Shown here in pieces: positions 5,519 through 8,977 of a stretch of 8,977 nucleotides of DNA. The notes under the pieces were generated by a model. The model was not told the DNA's origin, did no database searches, and worked only from the letters and a program-made list of their open reading frames with translations. Numbering within the stretch: the first letter of the stretch is position 1; each line of letters opens with the position of its first letter. The DNA is from FEN-1322 sp041663425 (GTDB lineage Bacteria; Omnitrophota; Gorgyraeia; 2-01-FULL-45-10): contig JBAYMS010000059.1 in assembly GCA_041663425.1 (NCBI GenBank), forward strand, positions 1 to 8,977. The letters run 5' to 3'. The position numbers were made by a program, and so were the translations under genes.

Positions 5519-6699
5519 GCAAGACTGATTCAGTGGTGAAGACGTATGACAAGTATGTAATGAATACGTATAAGCGATTTCCGCTATGTCTCGATAAGGC
5601 TAAAGGAACAAAAGCATGGGATATTGATGGTAAGGCTTATCTGGACTTTTTCCCCGGCTGGGGCGTTTCCGGTATAGGTCATTGTCATCCTATGGTTGTA
5701 GCTGCCGTAAATAAACAATCTAAAAAGCTTCTACACATTGCTAATAATTATTACATAGAGCTGCAGGCGCGGCTTGCTAAGGCGATAATAGAGAATTCGT
5801 TTGCCGGTAAGGTTTTCTTTGCAAACTCCGGGGCAGAAGCAAATGAAGCTGCTATAAAGATCGCCAGAAAATACGGCCACGACAAGGGCAAGTATGAAAT
5901 CATAACGATGCTTAAATCGTTCCATGGCAGAACGCTTGCCATGATAACTGCTACGGGCCAGGATAAAGTTAAGATAGGTTTTGAACCTCTCCCCGAAGGT
6001 TTTAAGCACGTTCCTTTTAACGATATTGAGGCGATAAAGAATGCGATCACCGACAAAACCGCAGCCATTATGCTTGAGCCGATCCAGTGTGAGGGCGGTG
6101 TAAAAATAGCGGATATCGAATACATGAAAGCTTTGCGGAAGATCTGTGATGAGAAGGATATTGTGCTTATGGTAGATGAAGTGCAGACGGGTATGGGCCG
6201 TTCAGGAAAGATGTTTGCATACCAGAACTATGGCATTGAGCCTGATGTTCTGACTCTGGCCAAAACGCTCGGAGGCGGATTGCCTATCGGTGCATGTGTA
6301 GCGCGCGGAAAGTTCGGGGAAGTATTGACGCCGGGGACGCATGCTTCGACTTTTGGAGGTTCTCCTATAGTCTGCGCCGCGAGCCTTGCCGTATTTGAAG
6401 CTATAAAAAAAGAGAAGCTGCTCCAGAATACAAATAAGATGGGCGCATATGTAAAGAAAAAGCTGGAAGGGTTGAAGGAAAAATATTCATTTGTAAAAGA
6501 AATAAGAGCTGTTGCTCTGATAATAGGCGTAGAGTTAAATATAAAGGCGGACGATATCTATAAGGAATGCCTCAAAGAAGGACTGATACTGAATTGTACT
6601 CAGGAAACAGTCTTAAGAATACTGCCGCCTCTCAATGTCACGAAGGCGGAAATAGATAAGGCTATTGCGATATTGGATAAGGTGTTCTCGAAGATATAG
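5515..6699 (+). CDS. argD: Acetylornithine aminotransferase (class III, PLP)
   Basis: ArgD converts N-acetylglutamate semialdehyde and glutamate to N-acetylornithine and 2-oxoglutarate. It has 394 residues of fold-type I, subgroup III. The PLP-binding set is present: NSGAEANE (104-111), SFHGRT (135-140), VDEVQTGMGR with D221, the Schiff-base lysine K250 in LAKTLGGGLPIGA, and STFGG with T279 for the phosphate. Oddity: the usually invariant RGxGLMxG stretch near the C-terminal domain is RAVALIIG (331-338), with both glycines replaced by alanine. Related enzymes act on succinyl-ornithine, succinyl-diaminopimelate or GABA; the operon context makes acetylornithine the main substrate, and a second role in lysine synthesis is possible. 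The ATG overlaps the argB stop by four bases, with GGAGA at 5503-5507. Confidence 0.94.
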   Translation: MSKTDSVVKTYDKYVMNTYKRFPLCLDKAKGTKAWDIDGKAYLDFFPGWGVSGIGHCHPMVVAAVNKQSKKLLHIANNYYIELQARLAKAIIENSFAGKVFFANSGAEANEAAIKIARKYGHDKGKYEIITMLKSFHGRTLAMITATGQDKVKIGFEPLPEGFKHVPFNDIEAIKNAITDKTAAIMLEPIQCEGGVKIADIEYMKALRKICDEKDIVLMVDEVQTGMGRSGKMFAYQNYGIEPDVLTLAKTLGGGLPIGACVARGKFGEVLTPGTHASTFGGSPIVCAASLAVFEAIKKEKLLQNTNKMGAYVKKKLEGLKEKYSFVKEIRAVALIIGVELNIKADDIYKECLKEGLILNCTQETVLRILPPLNVTKAEIDKAIAILDKVFSKI

Positions 6700-6700
6700 A

Positions 6701-6706
6701 AAAGGA
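6701..6706 (+). promoter_or_regulatory. Ribosome binding site that decides the argF start
   Basis: AAAGGA lies nine bases before ATG 6716, directly after the argD stop. The longer in-frame ATG at 6665 would start inside argD, and its extra 17 residues do not resemble an OTCase N-terminus. Confidence 0.75.
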
Positions 6707-6715
6707 CCGGTCGTT

Positions 6716-7630
6716 ATGAAGGAAGACATAATCTCCATTGAATTCCTGGAGGCACAGGAAATATCGGAAATCTTAAGTCTGACCGAAAAGGTGAAAGCCG
6801 ATAAGTCTAAGTATTCCGATGCGTTAAAGGGTAAATCGCTAGGTCTGATATTCCAGAAACCATCCAACAGAACGAGGGTTTCGTTTGAGATAGGCATGGT
6901 GCAGCTGGGCGGTAACGCCTTATATCTGGGTCCGGACGAGATCGATATGGGCGGAAGGGAATCGGTCAAAGATGTGGCGTGTGTTTTGTCGCGATATCTT
7001 GATGGTATCGTTGCCAGGACTTATAACCACGATGATATAAAAGAACTTGCTCTCTATGCTAATGTCCCTGTCATAAACGGGCTGTCCGACCGCGCTCATC
7101 CTTGTCAGGCACTCTCGGACATATTTACGATAAAGGAGAAGCTGGGGACTTTTAAAGGCATTACGCTTGCATATATAGGCGATGGCAACAATGTTCTGAA
7201 TTCCCTCATGCTCGCGGCGGTAAAAGTAGGGCTGGATATTAAGATCGCCTCACCTAAAGGCTATGAACCAGCCAAAGAAATTGTTGGTATAGCAAATAAA
7301 TTTGCCAAAGAGTCGGGCGCTAAGATTGAGATCTCTAATGACCCTAAGGCTGCAGTTAAGGGCGCGGATGTTGTATATACAGATGTATGGGTAAGCATGG
7401 GCCAGGAAAAAGATACAAAGAAACGGTTAAAAGATTTTAAAAATTTTCAGATCAATGATGGCCTTATGAAGCTGGCGAGGAAGGATTGTCTTGTGATGCA
7501 TTGCCTTCCGGCCCATCGCGGACAGGAGATAACAGATTCTGTTATTGATTCAAAGAATTCTGTCGTTTATGATCAGGCCGAAAATAGAATGCATGTGCAG
7601 AAGGCTATACTTTTAAAACTATTACAATAA
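6716..7630 (+). CDS. argF: Ornithine carbamoyltransferase
   Basis: ArgF condenses ornithine with carbamoyl phosphate to citrulline. From ATG 6716 it has 304 residues, typical for the anabolic enzyme. The carbamoyl-phosphate motif is KPSNRTRVSFE with S50-N51-R52-T53-R54; the common form is STRTR, so the second position differs. HPCQALSD begins at 128. The ornithine-side region DVWVSMGQE and the catalytic HCLPAHRG (262-269, C263) are intact. These separate it from aspartate and other carbamoyltransferases, although N-acetyl- or N-succinylornithine carbamoyltransferases are close relatives. ArgJ in the operon and the HCLP motif favour plain ornithine as substrate. It lies 16 bases after argD and 14 before argG. 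No carbamoyl-phosphate synthetase gene is in the window. Confidence 0.95.
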   Translation: MKEDIISIEFLEAQEISEILSLTEKVKADKSKYSDALKGKSLGLIFQKPSNRTRVSFEIGMVQLGGNALYLGPDEIDMGGRESVKDVACVLSRYLDGIVARTYNHDDIKELALYANVPVINGLSDRAHPCQALSDIFTIKEKLGTFKGITLAYIGDGNNVLNSLMLAAVKVGLDIKIASPKGYEPAKEIVGIANKFAKESGAKIEISNDPKAAVKGADVVYTDVWVSMGQEKDTKKRLKDFKNFQINDGLMKLARKDCLVMHCLPAHRGQEITDSVIDSKNSVVYDQAENRMHVQKAILLKLLQ

Positions 7631-7644
7631 AATAGAGAGGAAAC

Positions 7645-8829
7645 ATGAAAGATAAAGTGGTTCTTGCGTATTCCGGCGGACTTGATACGTCGGTAATCAT
7701 TAAATGGCTTGCGAACAGAGGTTATGACGTAATTGCTTATATGGCCGATGTCGGACAGGAGTCCGATTTTGATACATATAAAAAGAGAGCGCTTGCGACA
7801 GGGGCTGTAAAAGTGGTAGTTGAAGACCTGCGCAAGGAGTTTGTGAGTGATTTTGTATTTAAAGCTCTCAAAGCCGATGCCATTTACGAAAATGGATATC
7901 TGCTCGCTACGGCGTTATCACGGCCGATCATAGCAAAAGGCCTTGTCCGCACCGCCCAGAGGGAAGGCGCCAAATATGTAGCGCACGGATGCACAGGTAA
8001 AGGCAATGACCAGGTAAGATTTGAAGTCACGGTCAATTCTATTGACCCCAGACTTAAGATACTGGCTCCCGTCAGAGAGTGGGAGCTTAAAACCAGAAGT
8101 GAAGAGATAGAATATGCGAAGGATAATAATATCCCCATCGACACAACAAAGAAAAAGCCATACTCGATTGATGTTAATCTTTGGGGAATATCGATTGAAA
8201 GTGGGAAGCTGGAAGATCCTTATTACGAGCCTGACGAAGATATATATCAGCTTACGAAAGGAATAAATGAGGCGTCGGCGCAGCCTGCTTATGTAGAGAT
8301 CGAGTTTAAGAATGGTATTCCGGTAAAACTGAACGGCAAAGCCATGGACGGAGTAAATCTTATTGTAAAGCTTGCGAAGATCGCCGGTGATGCAGGTGTA
8401 GGACGCAGCGACATGATCGAGAACAGGCTTGTCGGTATAAAGAGCCGCGAGATATACGAAGCGCCGGCAGGGTGGGTTTTATACTCAGCCCATAAGGCGC
8501 TGGAATCCCTGGTTTTAGACCGGGAGACGCTCCATTTTAAAGAGGTGATCGCGCAGAAATATTCCGAGCTTACTTATTACGGACTCTGGTATACGCCGCT
8601 TCGCGAGGCGCTTGATAAATTTATCGATCAGACGCAGGTCCCTGTCAGCGGCACGGTTAGGCTGAAGCTGCACAAAGGTAACTGTTCCGTGGTCGGACGA
8701 AAGTCGTCTAATTCCTTATATAAGAAGGAGCTTGCGACTTACGAAGAAGGGGATGTGTTTGATCAGTCTCTTGCAAAAGGTTTTATAGAAATATGGGGAT
8801 TGCCCTATAAAGGATCGTTTAAAAAATAA
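7645..8829 (+). CDS. argG: Argininosuccinate synthase
   Basis: ArgG joins citrulline and aspartate, using ATP via a citrullyl-adenylate intermediate, to make argininosuccinate. It has 394 residues, near the family's ~400. The N-terminal PP-loop SGGLDTS is at 10-16. LATALSRPIIAKGLV, HGCTGKGNDQVRFE (114-127, ATP/aspartate/citrulline contacts), the ESGKLEDP segment, and GVGRSDMIENRLVGIKSREIYEAPAG are clearly conserved. The C-terminal part carries GLWYTPLREALD, GTVRLKLHKGNC and the closing GFIEIWGLPYK. AGAGG (7636-7640) precedes the ATG by four bases. Spacing is 14 bases from argF and nine to argH, so it is part of the same transcript. Confidence 0.98.
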   Translation: MKDKVVLAYSGGLDTSVIIKWLANRGYDVIAYMADVGQESDFDTYKKRALATGAVKVVVEDLRKEFVSDFVFKALKADAIYENGYLLATALSRPIIAKGLVRTAQREGAKYVAHGCTGKGNDQVRFEVTVNSIDPRLKILAPVREWELKTRSEEIEYAKDNNIPIDTTKKKPYSIDVNLWGISIESGKLEDPYYEPDEDIYQLTKGINEASAQPAYVEIEFKNGIPVKLNGKAMDGVNLIVKLAKIAGDAGVGRSDMIENRLVGIKSREIYEAPAGWVLYSAHKALESLVLDRETLHFKEVIAQKYSELTYYGLWYTPLREALDKFIDQTQVPVSGTVRLKLHKGNCSVVGRKSSNSLYKKELATYEEGDVFDQSLAKGFIEIWGLPYKGSFKK

Positions 8830-8838
8830 AGGAAGATT

Positions 8839-8977
8839 ATGGCTAAAAAACTTTGGGGTGGAAGATTTGCTAAAGCAACAGATCCGCTCGTCGAGGAATT
8901 TACCAGGTCCATCCAGTATGATTATAAGCTGGCCAAGTACGATATCATAGGCTCCCTTATTCATATACAGATATTGA
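8839..8977 (+). CDS. argH: Argininosuccinate lyase, N-terminal fragment (cut by window end)
   Basis: ArgH splits argininosuccinate into arginine and fumarate, the last step of the pathway. Only the first 46 codons are present. MAKKLWGGRFAKATDPLVEEF and the following segment ending in LAKYDIIGSL match the ArgH N-terminus (KLWGGRF, then a DIxGS helix with substrate-contact residues). AGGA at 8830-8833 precedes the ATG by five bases. The frame stays open to the edge. Catalytic residues lie further downstream, so integrity cannot be judged. Confidence 0.93.
   Translation, partial: MAKKLWGGRFAKATDPLVEEFTRSIQYDYKLAKYDIIGSLIHIQIL

Noticed and set aside
6665..6715. Longer ArgF starting inside argD
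   Set aside because: The extension lies over the argD end, has no family resemblance, and ATG 6716 has its own ribosome binding site.

Overview
The window carries a compact, single-strand stretch of a bacterial chromosome. In order it holds the C-terminal part of a large unrecognised protein, the ribosomal protein pair rplM-rpsI, and a nearly complete arginine biosynthesis operon argC-argJ-argB-argD-argF-argG-argH, with argH cut by the right edge. All genes are on the + strand. Intergenic space is minimal, and the only gaps longer than 20 bases are those before rplM (103 b) and before argC (137 b).

Organism: moderate GC, tight gene packing, frequent ATA isoleucine codons (22 of 34 Ile codons in argB by my count) and good Shine-Dalgarno sequences point to an uncultured-type, deep-branching bacterium. 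The overall protein style reminds me of Omnitrophota (PVC-related candidate phylum), which also encode very large proteins like the one at the left edge. This is an impression, not a demonstrated assignment. The rplM-rpsI-argC linkage is, from memory, also found in other phyla such as Geobacter-type bacteria.

Layout: 1-1347 is the 3' end of an unrecognised gene. 1348-1450 holds a consensus-like sigma70 promoter (TTGACA, 17 bp, TACTAT) that runs directly into a strong hairpin with a T8 tail. 1451-2294 encodes L13 and S9. 2295-2431 contains an 11-bp-stem terminator whose 3' arm overlaps the -35 box of a second promoter (TTGACA, 17 bp, TAATAT) driving argC. 2432-8977 is the arginine operon, with 4-base ATGA overlaps at argC/argJ and argB/argD and gaps of 1 to 16 bases elsewhere.

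How the genes work together: ArgB phosphorylates N-acetylglutamate, ArgC reduces it to the semialdehyde, and ArgD transaminates it to N-acetylornithine. ArgJ moves the acetyl group back onto glutamate and releases ornithine. ArgF carbamoylates ornithine, ArgG makes argininosuccinate, and ArgH splits it to arginine and fumarate. This is the cyclic (acetyl-recycling) pathway; no argE, argA, carAB or argR lies in the window. ArgB has the N-terminal helix and C-terminal signature of the arginine-inhibited class, so feedback control probably acts there.

I did not find an undescribed system. The observations most worth a second look are the unknown large protein, the two nested terminator/promoter junctions, a 5-residue insertion just before the ArgJ self-cleavage site, and substitutions in usually conserved ArgD and ArgF motifs.
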